From K189A clade bacterium (lineage in GTDB: Bacteria; Pseudomonadota; Gammaproteobacteria; Pseudomonadales; Azotimanducaceae): a DNA stretch of 34,850 nucleotides. The stretch lies in assembly GCA_902631405.1 (NCBI GenBank), contig CACOYI010000016.1, positions 1 to 34,850 of the forward strand, given 5' to 3'. The notes beneath the pieces are model-generated. The model saw only the letters and a list, made by a program, of their open reading frames with translations, was not told where the DNA came from and searched no databases. Within the stretch, counting starts at the first letter, position 1; each line of letters starts with the position of its first letter. The position numbers were made by a program, and so were the translations under genes. Positions 23,535-32,269 of the stretch are shown here, in pieces.

Positions 23535-24317
23535 CTATTTCCCTCGCGGGAAAGACCACGGGTGAGATGCGGATAGGCCACCATCAACTGGCAAGGCCTG
23601 GCCGTTGATATAGGAAGCTTTATCGCTCAAAAGAAAACAGGCTGCCTCACCAATTTCCTCAGGGTTGCCGTATCTTTTGCTAGGGTTGATTTGTCCGATC
23701 CTGTCTTCTCTACCCCTTTCTCTGGCCGAATCGAAAACCGGCTTGGTCATGCCGGTTTCAATTAAACCAGGGCAAATGGCGTTTATCCTCACCCCAGTGC
23801 CATAAAGCTGATAGGCTGTTGTTTGCACAATACTAATTACCCCAGCTTTGCTCGCAGAATAGTCAACTCCCCCCGCATTGGCCCTCATTCCTGCGACGGA
23901 TGCTGTACAAACGATTGAACCTTGACCTTGAGCAATAAAATGAGGCGCGCTGTGCTTAACAGCTAAAAATACGCCGATGGTGTTTATGGATAGCGTTCTA
24001 TTCCAATCGTCGACAGTGAGTTCTAACACTGGTTTTCCGGCCCCTGGAACGCCAGCATTGGCGTAGATACCGTCTACTCTTCCAAACGACTTTATGCAGT
24101 CGTTGATGAAAGCAGCCACCTCCTCCTCATTGCTAATATCGGCCACAACAGCCTTCGATCTGTTCTTATTATCTGAAAGTTGAGCCACGGTATCTAATAC
24201 AGAATCGTTGAGATCCACAGCGACCACATTAGAGCCATAATTGAAGGCTAGCTCGACCGTTTTCCGACCAATCCCGCTTCCAGCCCCTGTTACCACAATA
24301 GTTTTTCCTTCTAGCAT
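23535..24317 (-). CDS. Short-chain dehydrogenase/reductase
   Basis: 260 aa. Classical SDR: TGAGSGIG (10-17), a DLN stretch at the adenosine pocket (Asp35, suggesting NAD), NAG (87-89), catalytic Ser140, Tyr153 and Lys157 (YSASK), INAICPGLIETGM, and C-terminal VDGGLSASHPWSFPRGK. Probably a 3-hydroxyacyl-CoA, quinate or steroid-type dehydrogenase; the substrate is unknown. Strong AGGAGGG precedes ATG 24317. It lies downstream of the MtnK-like kinase on the same strand and four bases after the convergent dehydrogenase. Confidence 0.9.
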   Translation of the reverse strand: MLEGKTIVVTGAGSGIGRKTVELAFNYGSNVVAVDLNDSVLDTVAQLSDNKNRSKAVVADISNEEEVAAFINDCIKSFGRVDGIYANAGVPGAGKPVLELTVDDWNRTLSINTIGVFLAVKHSAPHFIAQGQGSIVCTASVAGMRANAGGVDYSASKAGVISIVQTTAYQLYGTGVRINAICPGLIETGMTKPVFDSARERGREDRIGQINPSKRYGNPEEIGEAACFLLSDKASYINGQALPVDGGLSASHPWSFPRGK

Positions 24318-24339
24318 TACGCCCTCCTTGATCTCAGGT

Positions 24340-25335
24340 TTATCTAAGTGTGTCTAACGCAAAATCTAATAGATCGATCTTGAAGTCCTCGTTCCTAGTG
24401 AGTGGAAGTTGGGCTACGCCGAGTAATCTTCGGATTATTTCAAAACTACGAAACGCGCTTACCAGAGAATCGTCAAAATAGCGGGGTTTATTATAGTTTT
24501 GCAAAGCTTCCCCTATCTCTGAAAGATCTTGACTCTTTATGAACATATGAGCTTCAAGGATTCCAAGGTCGAATTCACCGCGACCACGGAAACTGAACTC
24601 GGTATCGATGATGACGGGCCCCCTCTCTTTCGTTCTCATCCAACTGCCTGGGTGAAAGTCTCCATGGATAAGGCTAAGCATCTGGTCAGAAAGATAAATC
24701 TCGCCAAGATCTTTGGCAGCTTTTTGAACCGTGTTGAGCTCGCGGATTTGCCTGGCCTTTTTTTTGAGAGAACCCGCGAGTGAAACGCCGTTATCCTTCT
24801 GGAGGGGAATGACGAAGATATGCTCATGGTTGAGCTTGCGCATTTCCAAATTGGGGTATTTACCTAACGCATCTGACTCAATGTTATGAAGGGCCGACAG
24901 CCAGCTAACGATTTTCGTTTTTTCATCCGCCGTGAGTGATCTGTGGTTATCAGACCACAGGAACGAGAAATCTTCAGCATCGTCAATGTACTCTAACGCC
25001 AGAATTTTGTTGTGTTCGTCGTAGCCCAGAAGGTTGGGAGTCGTTGATTTCAGTGCCTGATGAGTCTGCACCTCTGCGTAAAAGAATGCCTCTTGCTTTA
25101 GCCGATCAGCGGGAGCAGGTATAGAAGGGTATTTTTTGACAAATGGAAAAGCCTGTTTGAGCAGTAAAGAAGCACCATCGCTTAACAGGGCCCTTTTAAC
25201 CGTATTCATGTTTCCATCCCCCGCTGGCGTTATATTAGTAATCTCTGTGTTGGGGGAAACCCACCCTTGATTCTTGCAGAAATCGGAGATCGGTTTGGTG
25301 GTGTCTTTGTCTAGATTGATCTTCTGAAGCGCCAT
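24340..25335 (-). CDS. APH-fold kinase resembling methylthioribose kinase
   Basis: 331 aa. N-lobe: GDGNMNTVKRALL and LLKQAFPFVKKYPSIPAPADR, the pattern of 5-methylthioribose kinase (MtnK). C-lobe: LIHGDFHPGSWM (catalytic Asp in HGD) and VIIDTEFSFRGRGEFDLGI (metal site). No other methionine-salvage gene is nearby, so the substrate may be methylthioribose or a different sugar. It starts five bases after the mpl stop, suggesting cotranscription with a peptidoglycan-recycling gene. The start ATG 25335 is weak in Shine-Dalgarno. Confidence 0.75.
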   Translation of the reverse strand: MALQKINLDKDTTKPISDFCKNQGWVSPNTEITNITPAGDGNMNTVKRALLSDGASLLLKQAFPFVKKYPSIPAPADRLKQEAFFYAEVQTHQALKSTTPNLLGYDEHNKILALEYIDDAEDFSFLWSDNHRSLTADEKTKIVSWLSALHNIESDALGKYPNLEMRKLNHEHIFVIPLQKDNGVSLAGSLKKKARQIRELNTVQKAAKDLGEIYLSDQMLSLIHGDFHPGSWMRTKERGPVIIDTEFSFRGRGEFDLGILEAHMFIKSQDLSEIGEALQNYNKPRYFDDSLVSAFRSFEIIRRLLGVAQLPLTRNEDFKIDLLDFALDTLR

Positions 25336-25340
25336 CTCGG

Positions 25341-26753
25341 CTATTTGTTTTTTTTCAATTTGTCTTCAACTTTTTGGCGGAGTCCATCAAAGCTACCGTT
25401 ACTCATCACAACGATATGTCTTTTTTTATCACCGGCCGATTGAGGTAGCCCCAATATGTATTCAACTAGCTTGTCCACCTGATCGAATATTTGTGTATCG
25501 ACGACAGGATCCTTGGTCAGTTCGTTAAGATCCCAAGACATCCTGCCGTTATTGAAGAATATGGCTTTGTCAGATGCCGATACGCTTGTTTTCAACTCGT
25601 GGCGCAAGGTGCCAAGCGACATGGTGTGCGTTCTCGGCTCCACTATCGCGATGATCTCTTCTGAGCTGACCTGGTCTCTCAGGCCCTGCAGGGTCGTCCG
25701 TATCGCGGTGGGGTGGTGCGCGAAATCGTCATAGATAGCGAGATGGTCGTCCTCGAAAAAAATCTCTAGCCGCCTTTTAACTCCTCGAAACTCCTTAAGC
25801 GCCTCTATGGCAAGCATGGGAGGAACCCCTGCGTGTCGAGCTGCTGCGATTGCGTTCAACGCGTTAGATCGATTGTGCTCGCCCGAGTTGTTCATCTCTA
25901 GGCGACCAATAACTGAGTCGTTCAACTCGACATCGAAGTAATTTGTTGATTTTTCTACTTCAGTCGCGGACCAGAGATCATTAGTCTCGAGAGTTGTGAT
26001 TTTTTTTGGTGGTCTGTTACCGACTCGACTTATATTAGTCCAAACCCCTGTCTCTAATAAATCATCGATTTCTGGGCTGTTAGCTGGAGCAACGATTAAG
26101 CCATTACCCGGCATCGTTCGCAGTAAGAGATGGAATTGGTTTTTTATTTCTGTAATGTCCTTAAAGATATCCGCGTGGTCGAACTCAAGATTGTTTATCA
26201 CTAAAGTTCGGGGACGATAGTGGACGAATTTCGATCGTCTATCGAAATAGCTGGTGTCGTATTCATCTGCCTCGACAACGAAAAAAGGATCGCTTCCCAG
26301 TCTACTGGATACCCCAAAATTTAAAGGAGCCCCACCGATAAGAAAGCCAGGGTTAAGACCTGATTTCTCGAGTATCCAAACAAGCATTGAGGCAGTTGTT
26401 GTTTTCCCATGTGTTCCTGAGACCGCGAGGACCCATTTATCCCTAAGAATCGTCTCTCCAAGCCATTCGGCGCCCGACACGTAGTTTAGGCCCCTCTCTA
26501 AAATATATTCGATCGCCTGATTGCCTCTGGGAAGGCCGGAATTACCAATTATTATTTGCTCAGGAGCGGGGTCTAGCTGTTGTTCCTCAAAGCCCTCAAA
26601 AACTTCTATTCCGGCTGTAGCAAGTAGATCTGACATCGGTGGGTATAACTGATCATCGCTGCCACTGACCTGAAAACCGAGTTCTTTCGCTAACATAGCG
26701 AGACTTCCAATCAGTGTGCCGCCGATACCAAGGAAATAGAGCTTTTTGCTCAT
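25341..26753 (-). CDS. mpl: UDP-N-acetylmuramate:tripeptide ligase
   Basis: Peptidoglycan recycling: attaches L-Ala-gamma-D-Glu-meso-DAP to UDP-MurNAc with ATP. About 470 aa, as usual. UDP-binding GIGGT (9-13), ATP loop GTHGKTT (113-119), NNLEFDHADIF, EHNRSNALNAIAAA, the C-domain YDDFAHHPTAI, and ending SNGSFDGLRQKVEDKL. The in-frame ATG at 26801 precedes a non-family sequence; MSKKLYFLGIGGT at 26753 is the conserved N-terminus. Divergent from the phosphofructokinase gene. Confidence 0.95.
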   Translation of the reverse strand: MSKKLYFLGIGGTLIGSLAMLAKELGFQVSGSDDQLYPPMSDLLATAGIEVFEGFEEQQLDPAPEQIIIGNSGLPRGNQAIEYILERGLNYVSGAEWLGETILRDKWVLAVSGTHGKTTTASMLVWILEKSGLNPGFLIGGAPLNFGVSSRLGSDPFFVVEADEYDTSYFDRRSKFVHYRPRTLVINNLEFDHADIFKDITEIKNQFHLLLRTMPGNGLIVAPANSPEIDDLLETGVWTNISRVGNRPPKKITTLETNDLWSATEVEKSTNYFDVELNDSVIGRLEMNNSGEHNRSNALNAIAAARHAGVPPMLAIEALKEFRGVKRRLEIFFEDDHLAIYDDFAHHPTAIRTTLQGLRDQVSSEEIIAIVEPRTHTMSLGTLRHELKTSVSASDKAIFFNNGRMSWDLNELTKDPVVDTQIFDQVDKLVEYILGLPQSAGDKKRHIVVMSNGSFDGLRQKVEDKLKKNK

Positions 26754-26774
26754 AAATAGTCGTCTGAAAGCTGA

Positions 26775-26791
26775 GTGCGAAATTGTCGCAC
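26775..26791. promoter_or_regulatory. Palindrome between divergent mpl and phosphofructokinase genes
   Basis: GTGCGA and TCGCAC arms (perfect 6 bp) around AATTG, in the 97-bp gap. Could be an operator shared by both genes or a small hairpin; no further sites are seen. Confidence 0.35.
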
Positions 26792-26850
26792 AAAACTTCA
26801 AGATCTAGGAGAATCCTTAAGTTCGAAGTGGATGTTGTAGAAGGTGGAAA

Positions 26851-28110
26851 ATGTCAAAACCGAATGCGTTTTATGCTCAATCTGGCGGTGTCACGTCAGT
26901 TATAAATGCCAGTGCCTGTGGAGTAATAGAGTCTATAAGAGAAAATAGGAGTACTTTTGGAAAGCTTCTTGCGGGAGCTAATGGAATTTTGGGAGCGTTG
27001 AACGAGGAATTGATTGATACCTCGTTAGAGACTAAAGCAGCGATCGCGAACCTCCGTTACACCCCGGGTGGTGCGTTCGGATCCTGCCGCTACAAGCTTA
27101 AGTCTTTCGAGGAAAATGAGCGCGAATATAGAAGACTTATAGACGTTTTTAGGGCTCATGATATCCGCTATTTTTTCTACAACGGTGGCGGTGACTCGCA
27201 GGATACGGCTAACAAAGTCTCTGAACTTGGTAAAAAGCTAGATTTCCCAGTTCAATGTATAGGGATACCGAAAACAGTGGATAATGATTTGCCGTATACC
27301 GATTGTAGTCCCGGTTTTGGGTCGGTGGCCAAATATATTGCGATTTCTACCAAGGAAGCCGCCCTCGATATACAGTCAATGTGCGCGACGTCGACAAAGG
27401 TCTTCGTATTGGAGGTAATGGGTCGTCACGCGGGTTGGATAGCGGCCTCGAGTGTGTTGGCTCGTGAGGGAGAGGCAGATGCCCCTCACATAGTGCTGTT
27501 ACCCGAGATTCCTTTCTCGAAGAAAAGTTTTCTCAAAAAAGTAAACCGAACAGTAAAAGAAAAAGGATTTTGTGTTGTCGTTGTTTCAGAAGGTGTTCGT
27601 GATTCGAAGGGCAAATTTCTTAGTGACTCAGCTGCAGGAAAGGATGCATTTGGCCATCTCCAGCTCGGAGGAGTAGCGCCCGTTATCGCTAATATGGTCA
27701 CAGACAATCTAGGTTTTAAAAACCATTGGGCGGTGGCGGATTATTTGCAGAGATCCGCCCGCCATATTGCCTCGGGGGTTGATGTAGAACAGGCTTATCA
27801 GGTCGGGCGAGCAGCAGTCAAATTCGCATTGCAAGGCAAGACAGCGGTTATGCCAACGATTATCAGGAAAAACGATCAACCCTATAGATGGTCTATTGGA
27901 GAAGTGAAGCTCTCCAAAGTGGCAAACGTAGAGAAAAAAATGCCGCGTTCCTATATCGATGCCGATGGCTTCAATATCACGAAGAAGGGCAGAAATTACT
28001 TAGCACCATTAATAAAGGGAGAAGACTTTCCTAAGTTTCAGAATGGTATGCCGGTCTACGCAAAACTTAGAAGGCAATTGGTGGCTAAAAAACTTAATCA
28101 AAAATGGTAA
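26851..28110 (+). CDS. Pyrophosphate-dependent 6-phosphofructokinase
   Basis: 419-aa phosphofructokinase-family enzyme: phosphorylates fructose 6-phosphate with PPi, reversibly. The two diagnostic residues are present: Asp115 in GGGDS, where ATP enzymes have Gly, and Lys141 in PKTVDND, where ATP enzymes have Gly. MGRHAGW and GGVAPVIANMV are also conserved. Start ATG 26851 has GAAGGTGG upstream. It is convergent with hppA, which makes or uses PPi gradients, consistent with a PPi-based glycolysis/gluconeogenesis balance. Related enzymes can also take sedoheptulose 7-phosphate. Confidence 0.92.
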   Translation: MSKPNAFYAQSGGVTSVINASACGVIESIRENRSTFGKLLAGANGILGALNEELIDTSLETKAAIANLRYTPGGAFGSCRYKLKSFEENEREYRRLIDVFRAHDIRYFFYNGGGDSQDTANKVSELGKKLDFPVQCIGIPKTVDNDLPYTDCSPGFGSVAKYIAISTKEAALDIQSMCATSTKVFVLEVMGRHAGWIAASSVLAREGEADAPHIVLLPEIPFSKKSFLKKVNRTVKEKGFCVVVVSEGVRDSKGKFLSDSAAGKDAFGHLQLGGVAPVIANMVTDNLGFKNHWAVADYLQRSARHIASGVDVEQAYQVGRAAVKFALQGKTAVMPTIIRKNDQPYRWSIGEVKLSKVANVEKKMPRSYIDADGFNITKKGRNYLAPLIKGEDFPKFQNGMPVYAKLRRQLVAKKLNQKW

Positions 28111-28145
28111 TCGGAGGAGTGACGGCATAACTGTCGATCCTCCGA
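28111..28145. terminator. Hairpin between two convergent genes
   Basis: TCGGAGGA and TCCTCCGA (perfect 8-bp arms) with a partly paired inner stem (GACGG/CTGTC). It begins immediately after the phosphofructokinase stop, and hppA ends about 20 bases beyond it. A weak T-run follows only on the minus strand, so termination is plausible but not certain. Confidence 0.5.
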
Positions 28146-28165
28146 TAGATCCTGCCTTTGTATGT

Positions 28166-30196
28166 CTAAGCGAGTAAGGGAGCTATAACGAGGCTCACAA
28201 TGGCCATGACATTGATCAAGATATTCATGGATGGACCGGATGTATCTTTGAAGGGATCCCCTACGGTATCACCGACAACTGCAGCGGCGTGAACGTCTGA
28301 CCCTTTACCCCCAAGGTTGCCTTTTTCTACGTACTTTTTGGCATTGTCCCAAGCACCCCCTGCATTTGCCATCGTTAATGCAAGCAGAACGCAACCGATT
28401 AATCCTCCACCAAGAGTTCCACCGAGCGCCTCAGCTCCCAGTGTGAAGCCAACCACAGGCGGGACTGCCACTGCGATTATTCCTGGTAGCAACATTCTTT
28501 TTAGTGCTGCGGCGGTCGCAATGTCCACACACTTAGCATTATCTGGTTCGGCGTTGCCCTCCATCAGCCCTGGGATTTCTCGGAATTGCCTCCTGATTTC
28601 TTCAATCATTTCCATCGCCGCTTTGCCCACCGCCGTCATGGTGATACTCGCAATCAGAAATGGGACGAGACCTCCAATGAAGAGGCCGATGAGAACATTT
28701 GGATCACCGATATGAAGAACAAAGCCGCCTCCCCTTTCCAAATTTAAGACCTCGACAAACGCGGCAATGATCGCCAGTGCTGCGAGTGCCGCTGCTCCGA
28801 TCGCAAAGCCTTTACCCATTGCGGCAGTCGTATTACCTAATTCGTCTAGAGAATCTGTGATGGCCCTCGTATCTTCTCCTAAGCCGCCCATCTCAGCTAT
28901 CCCTCCTGCATTGTCCGCGACGGGCCCGTATGCATCGACCGCCATAGTCATGCCGACGGTTGCAAGTAGCCCCACCGCAGCGACGCCGACTCCGTAAAGG
29001 CCAGCCATCTGTGTTGAAACATAGATGATCGCGCAGATGACCAGGAGCGGTCCGACAACTGACCGCATGCCGACGGATAGGCCGGTAATCATAACAGTAG
29101 CAGGGCCAGTTTTGCCCGATTCGGCTATATCAACGACTGGCTTTGATGCGGTGTAATACTCCGTGATAAGCCCAATGCAAATGCCGCCAGCAGCGCCGAA
29201 TAAAACTGAGTACCAAATATTGGTTGTCAAGCCAATCATTTCGACAAGGAAGTACGCAACTGCCATAAAAAGAATGGTTGTTCCGATCATCCCAAATCGA
29301 AGCGCTTTGGCTGGTTCAAAGGTGGACATGGCGCGAACAGCGCCGATACCAAGGATCGAGCAAATTAGACCGCTGGAGGCGAGAGCCAGAGGTAAAAACA
29401 TTAAGGTTGCACGACCGTCTCCCTCGCTCATTCCAGGCGCAAGTGCAGAGATTGAGGCTGCCGCAAGCGTTGACGCTATCGCTATTGTCGCAATCATTGA
29501 GCCGACATAGGATTCGAATATGTCTGAACCCATTCCTGCGACATCGCCCACATTATCGCCAACATTGTCAGCAATCACTCCAGGGTTTCTTGGGTCGTCT
29601 TCAGGAATCCCCTGCTCAATTTTACCAACTAAATCTGCGCCGACGTCAGCGCTTTTTGTGTAGATGCCCCCGCCGACTCTCGAAAAAAGGGCTACGACCG
29701 AACCGCCCATGCCGAATCCATGGATATGATGAGCGGTTTCAGGATCTCCACCGAATAAGTAATAGACCGAACCCAAACCTATAAGACCAAGTGAAGCAAC
29801 AGCGAGGCCCATAATCGATCCACCAAAGAAGGCGACCGAGAGTGCGCTGGCTTGGCCATCAGTATGGGCCGCGTTGGTTGTGCGCACGTTGGCTTGTGTC
29901 GCGGTATACATACCGAACCAACCTGCGCAGGCTGAAGATAAGGCTCCAGCGAGGAACGCTATTGCTGTAGAGGACCCTAATGAAAAGTAAATCGCGACTA
30001 CCAGCACCAGCGCAAAAATTGCCAGCTGAGTATATTCCCTCTTCATAAAAACCATGGCCCCTTCATGGATAGCGTCCGCGATTTTCTTCAAAGCGTCAGA
30101 GCCAGGATCATAGGTTTTTACGATCATATAAATAATGATAGCTACCACCATGCCAAGCACTCCAAGAGCGGGCGGCAATATTAATAGGTCGGTCAT
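28166..30196 (-). CDS. hppA: Membrane-bound ion-translocating pyrophosphatase
   Basis: 676-aa multi-pass pump (about 16 helices) that couples PPi hydrolysis to H+ or Na+ transport. The PPi site is clear: [40 protein letters not shown], and [17 protein letters not shown] near the C-terminus. The motif [14 protein letters not shown] has Ala and Gly at the places where K+-independent enzymes carry Lys and Thr, which indicates a K+-dependent type. H+ against Na+ cannot be decided by eye. Start ATG 30196. Convergent with the PPi-phosphofructokinase, downstream of the DUF2333 gene on the same strand. Confidence 0.95.
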   Translation of the reverse strand: MTDLLILPPALGVLGMVVAIIIYMIVKTYDPGSDALKKIADAIHEGAMVFMKREYTQLAIFALVLVVAIYFSLGSSTAIAFLAGALSSACAGWFGMYTATQANVRTTNAAHTDGQASALSVAFFGGSIMGLAVASLGLIGLGSVYYLFGGDPETAHHIHGFGMGGSVVALFSRVGGGIYTKSADVGADLVGKIEQGIPEDDPRNPGVIADNVGDNVGDVAGMGSDIFESYVGSMIATIAIASTLAAASISALAPGMSEGDGRATLMFLPLALASSGLICSILGIGAVRAMSTFEPAKALRFGMIGTTILFMAVAYFLVEMIGLTTNIWYSVLFGAAGGICIGLITEYYTASKPVVDIAESGKTGPATVMITGLSVGMRSVVGPLLVICAIIYVSTQMAGLYGVGVAAVGLLATVGMTMAVDAYGPVADNAGGIAEMGGLGEDTRAITDSLDELGNTTAAMGKGFAIGAAALAALAIIAAFVEVLNLERGGGFVLHIGDPNVLIGLFIGGLVPFLIASITMTAVGKAAMEMIEEIRRQFREIPGLMEGNAEPDNAKCVDIATAAALKRMLLPGIIAVAVPPVVGFTLGAEALGGTLGGGLIGCVLLALTMANAGGAWDNAKKYVEKGNLGGKGSDVHAAAVVGDTVGDPFKDTSGPSMNILINVMAIVSLVIAPLLA

Positions 30197-30235
30197 TGTT
30201 ATCCCCGTTAAAGTAAATTTTTCTCCCAGGACGAA

Positions 30236-30258
30236 CCATTGGGGAAGTCCCTCAATGG
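30236..30258 (-). other. Hairpin in the DUF2333-hppA gap
   Basis: CCATTG and CAATGG arms with inner GG/CC pairs and an A-A-G-T-C loop, about 40 bases upstream of the hppA start. Not followed by a T-run on the minus strand. It could be a leader structure or weak terminator. Confidence 0.25.
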
Positions 30259-30316
30259 CTTGGCCGGCGCCAATAATAACAGCGTAAACTGTTTAATCCA
30301 TAGTAGTGTGGCTCCC

Positions 30317-31372
30317 CTAGCCCTCTGCCAGCAGGTTTCTTAGATCAATGATGGCCGCGTTGGCTCTGGAAATATGAGAACCCATAACTAGGGAGTGGTT
30401 AGCTAGCGGGCCAAAGCCATCGCCATTTAGTACCATCGGGCTCCAGAGAGTTTTTTGAGTTGGTTCTAGCTCTCTAACGATTTGTTTAAGTGAGATCCTG
30501 GCGTTTTTCTTATCCAGGACTGCCGCAAAGTCAGCTTCAATAGCCGTCAGAAATTGGATAAGCGCCCAACAAAATCCTCGGCTCTCGTAAAAGACGTTGT
30601 CAATCTCCAGCCAAGGCGTTTTTACGATCTGATCTCCTGGTTGATTAGTTGATCGCGTGGCAGCTTGGTCTCCAGCAAGATCTGTGTTCAGTTGCTTTTT
30701 CCCGGTACTAGCCGATAAGCGCTGAGAAAGGCTACCAAGTCTGGTTTCCATCGCGGCTAGCCATTGTCTCAGGTTGTCGGATCGAGAATAAAATTGAGCA
30801 TTCGCTTCACTAGGGTTCGCGAGCCGATCACGGTAACTCTCAAAAAAGTCTATCCCTTCTCGATATTCGCTTTCTGTGGCCGGCAACATCCAAGAGTTGT
30901 TGTCAAAAAAGAATTTGGATTCAGCCAAGGAGAGATCAGGGTCCTCTGCAGATTGGCTCTGAGATCGAGAGAAATCGTTTCGATAGACCCTCGCTGAATC
31001 ACGCAGCAGAGTCAGGACTCCGAATTCCCATTCGGGAATATTGTCCATAAATAAACCTGGCGGGAAAATATCGTTGCTTAAATATCCACCTCGTTTCGTT
31101 AAAAGTGTGTTCGCGATTTCAATGAACGCTGTTGTAGTTAGATAGCCAGTGACTAGTTGATGGCCCCTGGCCGAGCTTGCCAGATATGCTCTCTCCTGGA
31201 CATCAAACGACCGAGGCTCTGTGTCCCACCACCATCCCAAAAATGCGATGGAAAGACCCATAAAACTTACGATTAGGGTGCCGATTTTCCAGGGCTTGCG
31301 TATGGATCTGGATTGATCACTTTCCTTAGCATTTTGCGTTTCGTCTTGGTTCGTGTCCGCGTTATTGCTCAC
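30317..31372 (-). CDS. DUF2333-family membrane protein
   Basis: 351 aa. One transmembrane helix at about residues 31-49 (GTLIVSFMGLSIAFLGWWWD) after a polar cytoplasmic tail, then a periplasmic domain. Family landmarks: GHQLVTGYLTTTAFIEIANT, LLTKRGGYLSNDIFPPG, NIPEWEFGVLTLLRDSARV, and a C-terminal GFGPLANHSLVMGSHISRAN. The role of DUF2333 is not known to me; it is common in gammaproteobacteria. GTG 31372 has GAGGAG eight bases upstream. About 115 bp separates it from the lipoprotein gene upstream on the same strand. Confidence 0.85.
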   Translation of the reverse strand: MSNNADTNQDETQNAKESDQSRSIRKPWKIGTLIVSFMGLSIAFLGWWWDTEPRSFDVQERAYLASSARGHQLVTGYLTTTAFIEIANTLLTKRGGYLSNDIFPPGLFMDNIPEWEFGVLTLLRDSARVYRNDFSRSQSQSAEDPDLSLAESKFFFDNNSWMLPATESEYREGIDFFESYRDRLANPSEANAQFYSRSDNLRQWLAAMETRLGSLSQRLSASTGKKQLNTDLAGDQAATRSTNQPGDQIVKTPWLEIDNVFYESRGFCWALIQFLTAIEADFAAVLDKKNARISLKQIVRELEPTQKTLWSPMVLNGDGFGPLANHSLVMGSHISRANAAIIDLRNLLAEG

Positions 31373-31487
31373 GATAAAAACTCCTCAACCAATGCACGGC
31401 GTTGAACGGATTAATTTCAAGACCGTAGTTGAGCCCTCTGTGTTTAGCAAGAAGGTATTTGGAGCCTGACCTGTTTGCACTACCTAC

Positions 31488-32195
31488 CTAGAAGGATGGG
31501 TGACACCATCGCTCTAATCTGTTCGGAGTTGAGATTTGATTTCGCGCCCGCACCCGTCTTACATCTCCGCTTTTGGCGGCCTGCGCCTGTTGAACCATAG
31601 CGTATATTTTTCGAACTAGTCCGTCATTGGCCGCGGAAATTAGGTAGCGACATCGTTGATTCATTGGCTCGTCCTTCATAAAAGAGCTGAGTCTAGCGAT
31701 GTCTTTTTGAAAATGGAGAGCCGGGGTGTGGTCGAATATAAATTTTTCGTAGGCTGAATCATTAATGATCTTTACCTGCCTTAATGTTGGTTCGATGGAT
31801 GGATGAGTCTTATCCACCAGATTTGAGCGGGCGATATAAGACCTCGCTTTAGCGGGTTGCTTTTCGTAGGCTGCGTCAACTGCCCATGCGAGGTAACGTT
31901 CGACGATTTGATCCAGACCGATCTTGGCGGGCTCATTATCCGGGTCTAGCAATAATATTTGTTGATAAAAATAGTAGGCGTTTTTCTTATCCGGTGTAGT
32001 TAACAAGTCTTTCTTAAAAGACTTCGTTGCCATTTCTTGAAGTTTTTCGATCCGTGCCAAGACTTCCATATCCTCCTTTTTCCGTTCGGACATATGAACG
32101 GTGCTGGTTTTCTGAGGAACGCATCCAAACAGAAGAGCGAGAGTGGAAAGGGTTATAAGAGGGAGAAACGAATCCGTTTTTGTGATTTTTTTCAC
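31488..32195 (-). CDS. Lipoprotein with TPR-like repeats
   Basis: 235 aa with a lipoprotein signal ending in LLFGC (Cys25). Two TPR-like helix pairs follow (NAYYFYQQILLLDPDNEPAK and AVDAAYEKQPAKARSYIARS), then a helical region and a basic tail. Start is GTG 32195. No enzyme motif; an outer-membrane or periplasmic assembly role is possible. It is divergent from dsbD, with about 75 bp between the proposed starts. Confidence 0.65.
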   Translation of the reverse strand: MKKITKTDSFLPLITLSTLALLFGCVPQKTSTVHMSERKKEDMEVLARIEKLQEMATKSFKKDLLTTPDKKNAYYFYQQILLLDPDNEPAKIGLDQIVERYLAWAVDAAYEKQPAKARSYIARSNLVDKTHPSIEPTLRQVKIINDSAYEKFIFDHTPALHFQKDIARLSSFMKDEPMNQRCRYLISAANDGLVRKIYAMVQQAQAAKSGDVRRVRARNQISTPNRLERWCHPSF

Positions 32196-32269
32196 AAGAC
32201 GGGTCCTAGTGTGGAGAATCGAGGGGAAGGTAGCATGTTTCTAATTTCTTGGTGCTGGACAGGATTGTG

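Noticed and set aside
26754-26801. Longer N-terminus for Mpl
   Set aside because: The added residues are not family-like and the palindrome in this stretch fits a regulatory gap.
29163-29784. Long plus-strand frames opposite hppA
   Set aside because: They are antisense to a highly conserved gene and arise from its GC-rich codons; composition is unlike a protein.
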